Source of the DNA: Emticicia sp. 21SJ11W-3
GTDB taxonomy: Bacteria; Bacteroidota; Bacteroidia; Cytophagales; Spirosomataceae
Length of the DNA stretch: 64,000 nucleotides
Direction of reading: 5' to 3'
NCBI RefSeq assembly: GCF_024138715.1
Contig: NZ_CP092074.1
Location: 4,836,001-4,900,000, forward strand
This document shows, piece by piece, positions 17,812-26,694 of the stretch (position 1 is its first letter; the number at the start of each line of letters is the position of its first letter). A program made the position numbers and the translations under genes. The notes beneath the pieces are model-generated. The model did no database searches. It saw only the letters and a list, made by a program, of their open reading frames with translations, and had not been told where the DNA came from.

Positions 17812-19122
17812 ATGGCACCATCACAAGAAGAAAAACTGCAAAAAAGCCTTACACCTACGCTATTGTGGGGGTTAGGCGTTGGATACGTAATCTCTGGCAT
17901 GTACTTTGGCTGGAATCTCGGCCTTGAAAAAGGCGGAACATTAGGCATGGCAGTTGCCACCTTCATAGTAATTATACTATATATTACTTTTTCTTTGAGC
18001 TATGCCGAACTGGCTTGTGCCATTCCCAAGGCTGGTGGGGCCTTCGACTACGCCAACAGGGCCCTGGGCAAAAAATGGGGATTCCTGGCCGGGATGTCTC
18101 AAAACATTGAATTTCTTTTTGCACCCCCTGCCATTGCGGTGGGTATAGGTTCTTACTTCCATGTTATATTTCCGCAGTTTTCAGTTACAGGCATTGCCAT
18201 AACCGCGTATATTCTATTTACGTTACTGAATATACTCGGCACTAAACTGGCGTCTGCATTTGAGCTGGTTATTACCATACTGGCCGTATTGGGGCTGATA
18301 ATATTCTGGGTTGTGGTTTTTCCGGATTTTGAGTTTAAAAACCTGCAGGTAAATGCTTTACCCAACGGCTGGTCGGGCAGTTTTGCGGCCTTGCCGTTTG
18401 CTATCTGGTTTTTTCTGGGTATTGAAGGCCTGGCCAATGTAGCAGAAGAATCGGTGAATCCGCAAAAAGACATCACCTGGGGTTTCGGTTCGGCCATGAC
18501 CACCCTGGTTGTGCTATGCCTGCTTACTTTTCTGGCTGCTGTGGGCGTAAACGGCTGGGAAACCATCGTTTATAATACTGACGGAAGCGCTTCTGACTCG
18601 CCACTGCCAATGGCTATGAGCAAAGTAATTGGTAGCAACAGCGGTATTTATCAATTAATTGTAGGTATTGGTACCTGCGGACTGATTGCGTCTTTCCATG
18701 GCTTGGTTTTGGCTGCCGGACGCTCAACTTTTGAGTTTGGCCGGGTCGGGAACGCCCCCGGTTTTCTGGGCAGAGTAAATAACCGGTTCAAAACCCCTGC
18801 CAATGCATTATTGGTTAATATGGTGTTGGGTGTACTGGCACTGCTTACCAACTCTACGGCCGACATCATCATTCTTTCGGCATTTGGGGCTTTAACCATG
18901 TATATTTTCTCGGTGGTTTCTCTGCTGGTGCTGCGTAAAAAAGAGCCAGAATTAGCCAGACCATTCCGCGTACCATTGTATCCGGTTTCACCTCTCATCG
19001 CTTTGGTTATTGCTTCTATTGCCTTAATGGCCATGATTATTTATAACCCGATGCTGGCGCTTGTGTTTTTTGCGATTTTGATTGGGAGTTTTGTTTTGGC
19101 AGAGATAATTAAGAAGGTATAA
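17812..19122 (+). CDS. APC-superfamily amino acid/ethanolamine permease
   Basis: 436 residues from ATG 17812; the TTG at 17797 is weaker. About twelve hydrophobic segments. The first helix region WGLGVGYVISGMYFGWN and the later LSYAELACAIPKAGGAFDYA block are strongly like ethanolamine/putrescine-type permeases of the APC family, and SFHGLVLAAGRSTFEFGR occurs in ethanolamine permeases. It probably imports an amine or amino acid by cation symport. No ethanolamine-lyase genes are near, so the substrate is inferred. Confidence 0.88.
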   Translation: MAPSQEEKLQKSLTPTLLWGLGVGYVISGMYFGWNLGLEKGGTLGMAVATFIVIILYITFSLSYAELACAIPKAGGAFDYANRALGKKWGFLAGMSQNIEFLFAPPAIAVGIGSYFHVIFPQFSVTGIAITAYILFTLLNILGTKLASAFELVITILAVLGLIIFWVVVFPDFEFKNLQVNALPNGWSGSFAALPFAIWFFLGIEGLANVAEESVNPQKDITWGFGSAMTTLVVLCLLTFLAAVGVNGWETIVYNTDGSASDSPLPMAMSKVIGSNSGIYQLIVGIGTCGLIASFHGLVLAAGRSTFEFGRVGNAPGFLGRVNNRFKTPANALLVNMVLGVLALLTNSTADIIILSAFGALTMYIFSVVSLLVLRKKEPELARPFRVPLYPVSPLIALVIASIALMAMIIYNPMLALVFFAILIGSFVLAEIIKKV

Positions 19123-19197
19123 AACAGAAATTACTTCCGGTTTTTTTTAATAGATGCAGACAGCGGATTCAAAAAATTTCCGTAGGCAATAAACAAT

Positions 19198-19233
19198 AAA
19201 AGCGACACAAGTTTAAGGCTTGTAGTCGCTTTT
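19198..19233. terminator. Terminator between convergent permease and NagX-like genes
   Basis: AAAAGCGAC (19198-19206) pairs with GTCGCTTTT (19225-19233). An inner ACAAG/CTTGT extends the stem around a one-base bulge. Confidence 0.8.
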
Positions 19234-19259
19234 GTTTTAAGGTTCTGCCAGATGCTGAA

Positions 19260-20369
19260 CTATACTCGCAGGAATATTTTGTTACGATACATAAACCAAA
19301 GGAAACCCCATTTAACTGCAATAATGCCCCCTGCCAACACTACCTCATAATAATGCTCACCGGCTAAATCGGCCATCCATTGAAAAACCCCTTTTGAGGT
19401 ATAGTACCAGTCAATGAATTTTCCCGACATATAAATCAGGATAGAGTTTACACCTATTATCATAAAGAAAAAGGCCCATCGGCGATACCCCAACACATCA
19501 ATTATAAAATAAAACACAGCCAGCAAAAGCAGGCTGCAACCACCAACATAGAGCACGAAAGAGCTTGTCCAGAGATTTTTGTTGATAGGAAAGAATAAAT
19601 CCCAGAAACCACCCACAATGAGACAAACAACCCCGGCCAACGCCAACGATGGCGCTTTTCTTTTAATATCAATAGTACTGTTTTTCAAAAAATTACCTGC
19701 AAAAATACCCAGTAAACCTGTGCCAATGGCCGGGAAGGCCGATACAAGCCCCTCGGGGTCATGAATGCCCCTGTGCAATCGCCCGGGAAGAATGGTTCTA
19801 TCTACCCAAGAGGCAAAGTTTCCTTCCATTGATAAATCACCCATCGGGAAGCCCGGCGCTGAGGTAAATTTCAGCAACAGCCAGTAGCCTATCAATATAC
19901 CCACAAACCAGACATACTGAAACCGCTGGCTGGCATATATGTAAATAATACAGGCAAACATATAGGCTATGCCTATGCGCCCTAAAACGCTCGGGAAACG
20001 CACTTCGGCCAATGGCTTAATATGTAAGCCGTTATTATAGATGATACCCAATACAACCAGAATAAGCCCTCTTTTGATTATCCTTCGAAGGAGTTTAGAT
20101 TTGTCGGTTCCTTTTTCCAGCTCACGGCCTACAGAGTAAGGTGTAGAAACGCCAGACATGAACAGAAACAGTGGAAAGATGAGGTCATAGAACCGGAAGC
20201 CGTTCCACTCTACATGCGAAAGCTGGGTGGCTATCCAGATAGCCGCAGGGTGTTTGGTGGCCACCATTAATTCATGGAAAAAATCTTCTGCACCCATTAT
20301 CCAGAACATATCAAAACCACGCAGTGCATCCAGGGAATAAAGTCGTTGTGAAGGCGTACTTTCACTCAT
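19260..20369 (-). CDS. NagX/HGSNAT-like multispanning acyltransferase (DUF5009 family)
   Basis: 369 residues beginning with the diagnostic RLYSLDALRGFDMFWIMG and EWNGFRFYDLIFPLFLFMSG. About ten to eleven membrane segments. Family members resemble human heparan-alpha-glucosaminide N-acetyltransferase and the NagX protein of N-acetylglucosamine clusters, and are thought to acetylate sugars across the membrane. The central GRLHRGIHDPEGLVSAFPAIGTGLLGIFAG matches a similar block in the paralogue at 29886-31157. No nag gene is nearby. Confidence 0.88.
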   Translation of the reverse strand: MSESTPSQRLYSLDALRGFDMFWIMGAEDFFHELMVATKHPAAIWIATQLSHVEWNGFRFYDLIFPLFLFMSGVSTPYSVGRELEKGTDKSKLLRRIIKRGLILVVLGIIYNNGLHIKPLAEVRFPSVLGRIGIAYMFACIIYIYASQRFQYVWFVGILIGYWLLLKFTSAPGFPMGDLSMEGNFASWVDRTILPGRLHRGIHDPEGLVSAFPAIGTGLLGIFAGNFLKNSTIDIKRKAPSLALAGVVCLIVGGFWDLFFPINKNLWTSSFVLYVGGCSLLLLAVFYFIIDVLGYRRWAFFFMIIGVNSILIYMSGKFIDWYYTSKGVFQWMADLAGEHYYEVVLAGGIIAVKWGFLWFMYRNKIFLRV

Positions 20370-20583
20370 TTTTTTAGGGCTTAGGTTTATTGCTTAAAAG
20401 TAAACATTTTCTTATATTCTAATACATTAAAAACTATAATTTTGACTACTGATTTCGGGTATTTAAAATGGTAGTAAGTAAAACTAAATCTGAAATATAA
20501 ACATCTGAACAGGGTTTACACATAAAACCTGATAGCGGAACGTAACCCAATACTTTTTCTTCTAATAAATGTTATTCAACTGT

Positions 20584-21093
20584 ATGCTAATAAGACTTGC
20601 TGCCACAGCCGATGCACCACGTTTACGTGAACTTTCAGAAACTACTTTTCGTGATACTTATACGGAGTATAATACTCCTGAAAATATGGAAAAGCATGTG
20701 GCTAAGAACTTCACCATAGAGCAGATAGAAAAGGAATTAAAAGACCCTGCTAATCAGTATGTGGTTTGCGAGGATGGTGATACGCTGACCGCATTTGTAA
20801 AGCTGGTGAGTAACCATGCAGCCAAAGGTTTAGAAGGAGAAAATGACATAGAAATAGAAAGAATATATGTGCGGAAAGCTTTACATGGCCAACAGCTAGG
20901 CCGAAAACTAATTGACTTCTGCACCGACTGGGCTAAAGAAAACGGTTTTAGTGTTATATGGCTGGGTGTTTGGGAGCATAACCATAATGCCATGCGCTTC
21001 TATGAAAAGATGGGATATGAACGCTTTGGAGAACACTCATTTGTATTGGGGGATGATAACCAGACCGATTATCTGATGAAGAAGTATATTTGA
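20584..21093 (+). CDS. GNAT family N-acetyltransferase
   Basis: 169 residues from ATG 20584; an upstream ATG at 20569 adds five residues. Homologues begin at MLIRLA-like positions. The GNAT core is seen as IERIYVRKALHGQQLGRKLIDF (acetyl-CoA pyrophosphate loop, Q/R-x-x-G-x-G/A form) and the C-terminal NHNAMRFYEKMGYERFGEHSF. It resembles PaiA-like polyamine/diamine acetyltransferases, but the acceptor cannot be assigned. Confidence 0.9.
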   Translation: MLIRLAATADAPRLRELSETTFRDTYTEYNTPENMEKHVAKNFTIEQIEKELKDPANQYVVCEDGDTLTAFVKLVSNHAAKGLEGENDIEIERIYVRKALHGQQLGRKLIDFCTDWAKENGFSVIWLGVWEHNHNAMRFYEKMGYERFGEHSFVLGDDNQTDYLMKKYI

Positions 21094-21095
21094 AA

Positions 21096-21132
21096 TAGAA
21101 GACCTAAACGGAGCAATCGCTTAGGTCTTCTA
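21096..21132. terminator. Hairpin between convergent GNAT and rRNA methyltransferase genes
   Basis: Perfect 12-bp stem TAGAAGACCTAA (21096-21107) / TTAGGTCTTCTA (21121-21132). No strong T run follows, so it is a probable rather than certain terminator. Confidence 0.65.
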
Positions 21133-21136
21133 TACC

Positions 21137-22489
21137 CTACTCAGGTATCTCCATCCTGATGCGCCATTCTTTAGGCAGATAATTATTCACTCTGTCACCG
21201 ATTACCTTCATAAAGCCGAGATTCAAACCCTGGTATTGAGCCAAAAGCCAACCTTTGGGTTGGCCAGAGAAGTCGATAGTCAGGTTTTCTTTTTTCAAAA
21301 ACTTCAAGGCTTCCTCTTTCGATAGCTCAATGGCTGGTAAATTTTTGGCAATGGCAGTACTAAGAGCTAAATCATGACTTGGTATGAAGTCGTTACCCTT
21401 AAACTGGCCTATCTCTAAACCGGAAGAACGTTTCTGCAAAGCCCTGAAAACAACAGCATAATTACTGATGAGTGCTCCAGGTATGGCTACTATTTGTCCG
21501 TCCGGCTTTTCAAAATATTCAAAGGCAGCCGGTTCCTGTAGCCATTCTTTCAAAACATCAATTTTTTTCTGAGGTACCCGGTTCAGCTTTACTTTCCCGC
21601 TGCCCTCCAGTTTTTTCCCTCTGGTTTTTCTGAACACAGCCAGATAGAATCCTTCGCCTTTCACTTTATGAGGGAAGAACTGATACCCGTATTTCTTTTC
21701 CGAAATGCCCCATTCTGCAGGTATTTTTAGCTTAACAGATTCAAAATCGGCCACTTGGGTTAACCAATGGGCATTCTGCTCGTTTTCTTTTTCATTATAG
21801 GTGCAGGTTGAATAACACAAGATGCCCCCCGGTGCTACCAGCATGGCTGCTGCCTGTAGAATCCGTTTTTGTCTGGCACTACAAATCTGCACACTATTCT
21901 CCGACCATTCGTTCATAGCCTTGGGGTCTTTTCTGAATAGCCCTTCACCTGAACATGGCGCATCGGTTAGCACCACATCAAAGAAACCTTCCAGATCAAT
22001 CATTTCCTCAGGATCATGGTTGCTTACCACATAATTCGGGAAGCCCCATTTTTCAAGGTTCTCTTTCAAAACCCCTACTCTGCTTTTGATTACTTCATTA
22101 GCAACTAACAGACTTTTATCATTGATTAAAGAAGCCAGTAATGTACTTTTACCACCCGGTGCGGCACATAGATCCATTACACGCAACGAATGGTTTAAAT
22201 CGGTTGTTTGCTTCACCGCCTCAGCTACAAACATAGACGAGGCCTCCTGCACGTAATAGGCACCGGCATGGAAGGCAGGGTCTAGCGTAAAAACAGGCCT
22301 TTCGGGCAAGTAAGCAGCATCAGTAAGCCACTGAACTTTATCAGCAGATGCCACAGGCTCTGCTGTTTTCTTTCTATCATTCAACCTGATAGTAACGGGC
22401 GTGGGTTCTGAGAGGCTCTTTACAAATGCCTCATATTCGTCGCCCAAAATGGTCTGCATTTGCAGCGCAAAAGCTTCAGGTAATTCCAT
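21137..22489 (-). CDS. rRNA cytosine-C5 methyltransferase, RsmF/NOL1-NOP2-Sun family
   Basis: 450 residues. SAM-binding DLCAAPGGKS, the catalytic motif DAPCSGEG with its nucleophilic Cys, and the second Cys in YSTCTYN are all intact, so it should be active in making m5C in 16S rRNA. The C-terminal region after about 300 (KLNRVPQKKIDVLKEWL to LPKEWRIRMEIPE) matches the RsmF-type extension with a PUA-like domain. It is transcribed alone. Confidence 0.92.
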   Translation of the reverse strand: MELPEAFALQMQTILGDEYEAFVKSLSEPTPVTIRLNDRKKTAEPVASADKVQWLTDAAYLPERPVFTLDPAFHAGAYYVQEASSMFVAEAVKQTTDLNHSLRVMDLCAAPGGKSTLLASLINDKSLLVANEVIKSRVGVLKENLEKWGFPNYVVSNHDPEEMIDLEGFFDVVLTDAPCSGEGLFRKDPKAMNEWSENSVQICSARQKRILQAAAMLVAPGGILCYSTCTYNEKENEQNAHWLTQVADFESVKLKIPAEWGISEKKYGYQFFPHKVKGEGFYLAVFRKTRGKKLEGSGKVKLNRVPQKKIDVLKEWLQEPAAFEYFEKPDGQIVAIPGALISNYAVVFRALQKRSSGLEIGQFKGNDFIPSHDLALSTAIAKNLPAIELSKEEALKFLKKENLTIDFSGQPKGWLLAQYQGLNLGFMKVIGDRVNNYLPKEWRIRMEIPE

Positions 22490-22655
22490 TATTTATTATT
22501 TACTAAAGTCTTGTTTGGTAAATCGCGCGCATCAATTCCTGAAAGACTTTACACTATTATTTACAAATCTACAAAAACCGTTTATCTAAAACAGCCTGTA
22601 TTTCAAAACTCCTGATTAACAGCCGTTCTGCGTTTATATATTCACTTACTCTCAT

Positions 22656-22687
22656 AAAAAATAAAACCCCTATCCGAAGAAAGGGGT
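22656..22687 (-). terminator. Terminator of tsf
   Basis: ACCCCT (22666-22671) and AGGGGT (22682-22687) pair. On the minus strand the stem is followed by the T-rich stretch 22665-22656. Confidence 0.75.
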
Positions 22688-22724
22688 CAATTTCAAAAAC
22701 AACGAATCTAAATCGTGCGACAAA

Positions 22725-23555
22725 TTAGATTTGTACACGTTTGAACGCTGTCACTTTCAAACCTTTTTGTGTATTTTCAAGTAATTGAGCAATGGTAACA
22801 GAGCTGTCTTTAACGAACTCCTGGTTCAACAAAGTGTTTTCTTTGTAGAATTTGCCAAGTTTACCCATCGCAATTTTCTCAAGCATTGCTTCTGGTTTAC
22901 CTTCCTGCCGAGCTACTTCCATACCGATTTCAATTTCTTTCTGAACAACAGCCGGATCTACATCATCTTTATCAAGACCTACGGGTTTCATAGCTGCAAT
23001 CTGCATGGCAATATCTTTACCAACTTCAGTTACGTCAGTTCCCTGAGTATTATCAAAAGCTACCAATACACCCAGTTTACCTGTTGAGTGGTTGTATGAA
23101 ACCACCTGAGCAGATTCAAGGGTAGCGTAATCAGTAATCACTAATTTTTCTCCGATTTTACCTATTAATTCGGTGATGTTTTCTTCTACCGAACGGCCAT
23201 CTGCCAAAGTAGTGCTCAATAGCGTTTCTTTGTCTTTAATATTGTTGGTAACACCAGCCTGAAGAATTTCTTCTGCCAATGTACGGAAAGCCTCAACTTT
23301 AGAAACAGGCTCGGTTTCGCAGGCAAGCGCCATGATGGTTGCACTTGAACCGTCTGCGCTAACGCTTGTTAAAACAATACCTTCTTTAGTTTCGTTGTCA
23401 GCGCGTTTAGCTGCTACTTTCTGACCAGCTTTACGAAGAATCTCAACGGCTTTATCGAAATCGCCTTCAGCTTCTGTTAAAGCTTTTTTGCAGTCCATCA
23501 TACCAGCTCCTGTCATCTGACGGAGTTTATTTACATCTGCTGCTGTAATATTCAT
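22725..23555 (-). CDS. tsf: Translation elongation factor Ts
   Basis: 276 residues with the full EF-Ts layout: N-terminal UBA-like domain (ITAADVNKLRQMTGAGMMDCKKAL) carrying the contact residues for EF-Tu, then two dimerisation subdomains (LACETEPVSK and IAMQIAAMKPVGLDKDDVD). It catalyses GDP release from EF-Tu. rpsB, its near-universal upstream partner, is absent: the next gene to the right is on the other strand. tsf has its own promoter at 23651-23682. Confidence 0.97.
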   Translation of the reverse strand: MNITAADVNKLRQMTGAGMMDCKKALTEAEGDFDKAVEILRKAGQKVAAKRADNETKEGIVLTSVSADGSSATIMALACETEPVSKVEAFRTLAEEILQAGVTNNIKDKETLLSTTLADGRSVEENITELIGKIGEKLVITDYATLESAQVVSYNHSTGKLGVLVAFDNTQGTDVTEVGKDIAMQIAAMKPVGLDKDDVDPAVVQKEIEIGMEVARQEGKPEAMLEKIAMGKLGKFYKENTLLNQEFVKDSSVTIAQLLENTQKGLKVTAFKRVQI

Positions 23556-23879
23556 GATTTTATATAATATAAAGAGTTTCTAAAAAAGATTTATCAACAG
23601 TAAGCTATTGATTTTGTAAGAAAAAAGCCATAGTAGCTACTTTCGGGGTGCAAAATTATAAGTTTTTTCAGTAAAAACCAAAAATGCAAGAAATTAGCAA
23701 GGGAATTTATGGTAAGATAATACTATGGAACCATAATGAGCATATTTGTTAATTCAACTTCAAAATAGACCGTTAAAAAAAAATGGATTCACAGCCCCCC
23801 CGCTGATTTGAGTTTACTTAAAATATCCAAATATATTGCATAAAAAACGCCCTTATTAAATCATAAAACCTTTAATTAA
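23556..23879. other. Divergent intergenic region between tsf and a lipoprotein gene
   Basis: 324 AT-rich bases. Only the tsf promoter (23651-23682) is identifiable. No remnant of rpsB or other coding sequence is seen. Confidence 0.6.
23651..23682 (-). promoter_or_regulatory. Promoter of tsf
   Basis: On the minus strand TTTG (23682-23679) is followed after 20 bases by TAATTTTG (23658-23651), an excellent Bacteroidota promoter about 100 bases before the tsf start. Confidence 0.6.
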
Positions 23880-24527
23880 ATGAAAACAAAATTATTTCTT
23901 ATTTTCGTTACAGTAGCTTGCTTCCTTTTAGGAGCATGCCAGAAGAAGCAGTACGCTTCTTTTCAACAAGGGCAAGTCGAAACCTTTACTCATTCCAGGA
24001 CTCTTGTTAGCCCCCCAAAATCAACTACTCAAGAAAACAAGGCTTTTGAAACAAATCTGGCTACCGGAGAGATTATTACCAGTAATGTTGATAATCCTGC
24101 AGAAGCCTTTGAAGCCTCAACCAATATAGCTTCACCCGGTTTAATAAAAACAGAACCGGTAGAAGAATTGACATACAACCAAAAAGCTATTGACACAGAG
24201 TTTGAAAAACTAAACAAATTTGAAGAGTATTTAAATGCAAATAACGGTAAAACGCCCGAAGAGTTAAAAGAATCGGCTTTGGCAAATGAAATAAAGTTAG
24301 ATGCTAATATAAATAATACTTTTAAAGGTGGTGAGCTGCCCGGAGGGGTTCCTGCTTTCTGGTGGGGATGCGTTTTTACTGTAGTTGGGGTTCTGCTAGT
24401 GTATATAATATCAGATAATGATAAGGAACAAACCAAAAAAGCAATAAATGGATGTTTGGTAGCTGCTGGTGTGGTGGCTCTTTACTATTTAATAGCTCTT
24501 CTTGTGGGCTTTAGTACGCTTTTCTAA
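23880..24527 (+). CDS. Hypothetical lipoprotein with two C-terminal membrane helices
   Basis: 215 residues. The lipobox is LLGAC (Cys20). The middle (30-150) is polar, low in hydrophobic residues and likely disordered. Near 155-175 and 192-212 are two hydrophobic helices separated by a charged DNDKEQTKKA hairpin; the second starts at GCLVAAGV. A lipid anchor plus C-terminal helix pair suggests a protein held in the inner membrane at both ends. Function unknown. It is followed by the large inverted repeat at 24551-24602. Confidence 0.82.
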   Translation: MKTKLFLIFVTVACFLLGACQKKQYASFQQGQVETFTHSRTLVSPPKSTTQENKAFETNLATGEIITSNVDNPAEAFEASTNIASPGLIKTEPVEELTYNQKAIDTEFEKLNKFEEYLNANNGKTPEELKESALANEIKLDANINNTFKGGELPGGVPAFWWGCVFTVVGVLLVYIISDNDKEQTKKAINGCLVAAGVVALYYLIALLVGFSTLF

Positions 24528-24550
24528 CAATAGGCATCAAGAGCATCTAT

Positions 24551-24602
24551 AAGAGTCAATCGATTAGCTGATGAAAATTTATCAGCTAATCGATTGACTC
24601 TT
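24551..24602. repeat. Perfect 22-bp inverted repeat (hairpin)
   Basis: Arms 24551-24572 and 24581-24602 are exact reverse complements, 22 bp with no mismatch, around an 8-base loop GAAAATTT. No T run follows, so it is not a standard terminator. It lies 24 bases after a lipoprotein stop codon and could be a stabilising hairpin, a binding site or a remnant of a mobile element. Confidence 0.9.
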
Positions 24603-24766
24603 GTAAATGAAAAACAATTAAATAAATTCATTGTCATTTCTGATTCAGAATACACTATTTCTTGTACATTAAAAGTTTGAAGATGCATTTGTAAGTATTA
24701 ATTTCACAAATTCTATACAATCAATCAGAGATTTCTTTTTTCAAATTTTTGTAATGTTATGATTAT

Positions 24767-25522
24767 ATGAAATGTATAAATAAAAAAGTGTGTGTTTCTG
24801 CGATTTGGGTAATTGTCTTAACATTCTCAACAACCTATCTTTACTCACAAAAATCTTATAGAATAAAGGCTGATATTTCAATAAAAGACAAACATACTGA
24901 AAATACCTACGGATTGACCATTGGTAAAGTATATTACAGTATTGTTTCTAAAAAATTGGTTTACAAGTTATCATTCCCTAGTCAAGAAACTATTGTAATT
25001 AAAGATACCATTTTATACAAAATTGACAATAATGGAACAATCAAAAATGAGCAGAGAACTTTGCTGGTAAATGAATTTACCATTTTTCATCTTTCACTTT
25101 CCGGCAAGTTATCAGATTATGGTCTAAGCCAGGGAAATACTTCAAAAATTTACAAAGTACAAAAAGTTGAAAAAGACGCAAATGGCAGAGTAATTACGAC
25201 CTGGGAAGTTGCCGAAAAAAAACTAATAAAACTTATGGGTAAGATAAAAATGGCAAATGTTGATAAAAAATTAGATGCCATTGCGTTTTATGATTTACAA
25301 GGCAAACTATTAAGTCAACAGTTCTTTAAAGATTATGACAATATAAATGGTGTAATTTTCCCAAAACAAATTACTCAAATTTCATACAACGCCGATGGGA
25401 CTCAAAAAATACAGCAGACAACCTTTAAAAATATTGAAATTGACGAAAGTGGTGAAGATAATATTTATGACTACCCTCTGCCTGTTCCTGCTTTGCCCGG
25501 GTCTGGTAAAAGCCCAAAGTAA
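24767..25522 (+). CDS. Periplasmic protein resembling outer-membrane lipoprotein-sorting proteins (LolA-like)
   Basis: 251 residues. A signal peptide (to about residue 27, ending YSQ) precedes a domain rich in beta strands that ends with KQITQISYNADGTQKIQQ, a pattern seen in LolA/LolB-fold proteins of Bacteroidota: short strands interrupted by D/N/G turns and a YDLQGKLLSQQFF block. This is a fold-level guess without a definitive motif. The next gene, coding an exported YidD-like protein, starts inside this one (56-base overlap), so the two are translationally linked. Confidence 0.7.
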   Translation: MKCINKKVCVSAIWVIVLTFSTTYLYSQKSYRIKADISIKDKHTENTYGLTIGKVYYSIVSKKLVYKLSFPSQETIVIKDTILYKIDNNGTIKNEQRTLLVNEFTIFHLSLSGKLSDYGLSQGNTSKIYKVQKVEKDANGRVITTWEVAEKKLIKLMGKIKMANVDKKLDAIAFYDLQGKLLSQQFFKDYDNINGVIFPKQITQISYNADGTQKIQQTTFKNIEIDESGEDNIYDYPLPVPALPGSGKSPK

Positions 25523-25841
25523 AGATGAAATAAATCTGCTTAGAGGGGTTATGCAACAACCACCTAAAAAAACCTATAAAGAGGCTACTGGCAATAAAAA
25601 CGAGGTACAATATCTATTTTCAGGGCTGTTTTTGTTTTATAAAACCTTTTTTTCTTCTCAGGACATGACCTCTTGCACATTCACGCCGTCTTGCTCTGAG
25701 TACGGAATTTTGTCTGTCAAAAAATATGGCCTGGTAATGGGAGGTGTCAGAACGATGGACAGACTTACCCGTTGCAACGGATTAAGCCCGACCAAGTATG
25801 AAGTTGACATGAAGGCAAAGTTATTGATTGATAAACCCTAA
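25467..25841 (+). CDS. Exported YidD-like protein
   Basis: 124 residues from ATG 25467. A longer frame from 25395 adds 24 residues ahead of a good signal peptide (TTLCLFLLCPGLVKAQ), so the inner ATG is preferred. After a linker come the YidD landmarks: CTFTPSCSEYGILSVKKYG and DRLTRCNGLSPTKYE, matching YidD's C-x2-TP-S/T-C-S-x-Y and R-C motifs. Canonical YidD is cytoplasmic and has no signal peptide; here cleavage at AQ would place it in the periplasm. It overlaps the upstream gene by 56 bases and is 4 bases from the next. The function is open. Confidence 0.82.
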   Translation: MTTLCLFLLCPGLVKAQSKDEINLLRGVMQQPPKKTYKEATGNKNEVQYLFSGLFLFYKTFFSSQDMTSCTFTPSCSEYGILSVKKYGLVMGGVRTMDRLTRCNGLSPTKYEVDMKAKLLIDKP

Positions 25842-25845
25842 CCTG

Positions 25846-26673
25846 ATGAAAAGACTATTATTATTTTTTTGGTTCTCTCTAAGATTCATACATATTTCTG
25901 CCCAAGACCTTTATAACTACGATAATTCAAAAAAATTTGCTGAATATCTCTCTAAATCCGGTCAATATGAATTAGCTACAAGAGAGTTTGAACGCCTGAC
26001 TTTTATGCAACCGCAGAATGACTCGCTCAAAACTTCACTTTTAACTATGTACAGGCGCTCAGGCAAACTTGATGACGCTGTGGCCCGCGGAAGACAATTA
26101 TACCCTGACCTTTCATTGATGACCGCACCTTCTGCCATTGAATATAGCAGAATTTTACTACTCAGGAACGACTTTAAAACGGCCGGAAACTTCTGGGCAA
26201 TTAACAAAAGGCTTTCTCAGCCAGATAAAGTGATTCTGCAAGCTACGGCTGAGATTTTGAAGGACGATTATAAAGAAGCCAATGAGATACTGGCAACATT
26301 GAAAGACAACGACCACCAACTGGCCTATGATTATAAAACACTGGCGGCGCAGGCTGTTAAAGTTAAAACCAAAAGCCCGGCTTTGGCAGGTATCATGTCG
26401 GCGGTGGTGCCGGGTACAGGCCGTTTTTATGCCAAAGACTGGAAAGACGGCATCGTTTCTATGTTATTTGTAGGCACTATGGCTTTTCAGTCCATCCGCG
26501 GATTTAATAAAAGCGGTGTAAACAGTACTCGCGGTTGGATATACGGCACCGTTGGCCTGGGCTTTTACCTGGGTAATATTCATGGCTCGGTGGTTTCTGC
26601 TAAAAATTACAACAAAAAAAGCCGGCAGACCTTCAGAAATCGTATTGACAATCTATTCAACAGTTATTTCTGA
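25846..26673 (+). CDS. TPR-containing envelope protein with a membrane-associated C-terminal domain (1)
   Basis: 275 residues from ATG 25846; the preceding six codons are not needed. An N-terminal signal sequence ends near HISAQ. Residues 20-165 are helix-turn-helix TPR-like repeats with conserved small/aromatic positions. The C-terminus (about 180-250) is hydrophobic with a PGTGRFYAKDWKDGIVS motif, then a Lys-rich tail. The same arrangement recurs in the next gene, which looks like a diverged duplicate. It follows the exported YidD-like gene by 4 bases. Confidence 0.78.
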   Translation: MKRLLLFFWFSLRFIHISAQDLYNYDNSKKFAEYLSKSGQYELATREFERLTFMQPQNDSLKTSLLTMYRRSGKLDDAVARGRQLYPDLSLMTAPSAIEYSRILLLRNDFKTAGNFWAINKRLSQPDKVILQATAEILKDDYKEANEILATLKDNDHQLAYDYKTLAAQAVKVKTKSPALAGIMSAVVPGTGRFYAKDWKDGIVSMLFVGTMAFQSIRGFNKSGVNSTRGWIYGTVGLGFYLGNIHGSVVSAKNYNKKSRQTFRNRIDNLFNSYF

Positions 26674-26694
26674 TTATTCTTTACCCTATCAATT

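Noticed and set aside
23556-23879. Hidden rpsB upstream of tsf
   Set aside because: No reading frame with ribosomal protein S2 features exists on either strand of the gap.
25395-25466. Extended start for the exported YidD-like gene
   Set aside because: The extra residues are charged and precede a complete signal peptide that begins at ATG 25467.
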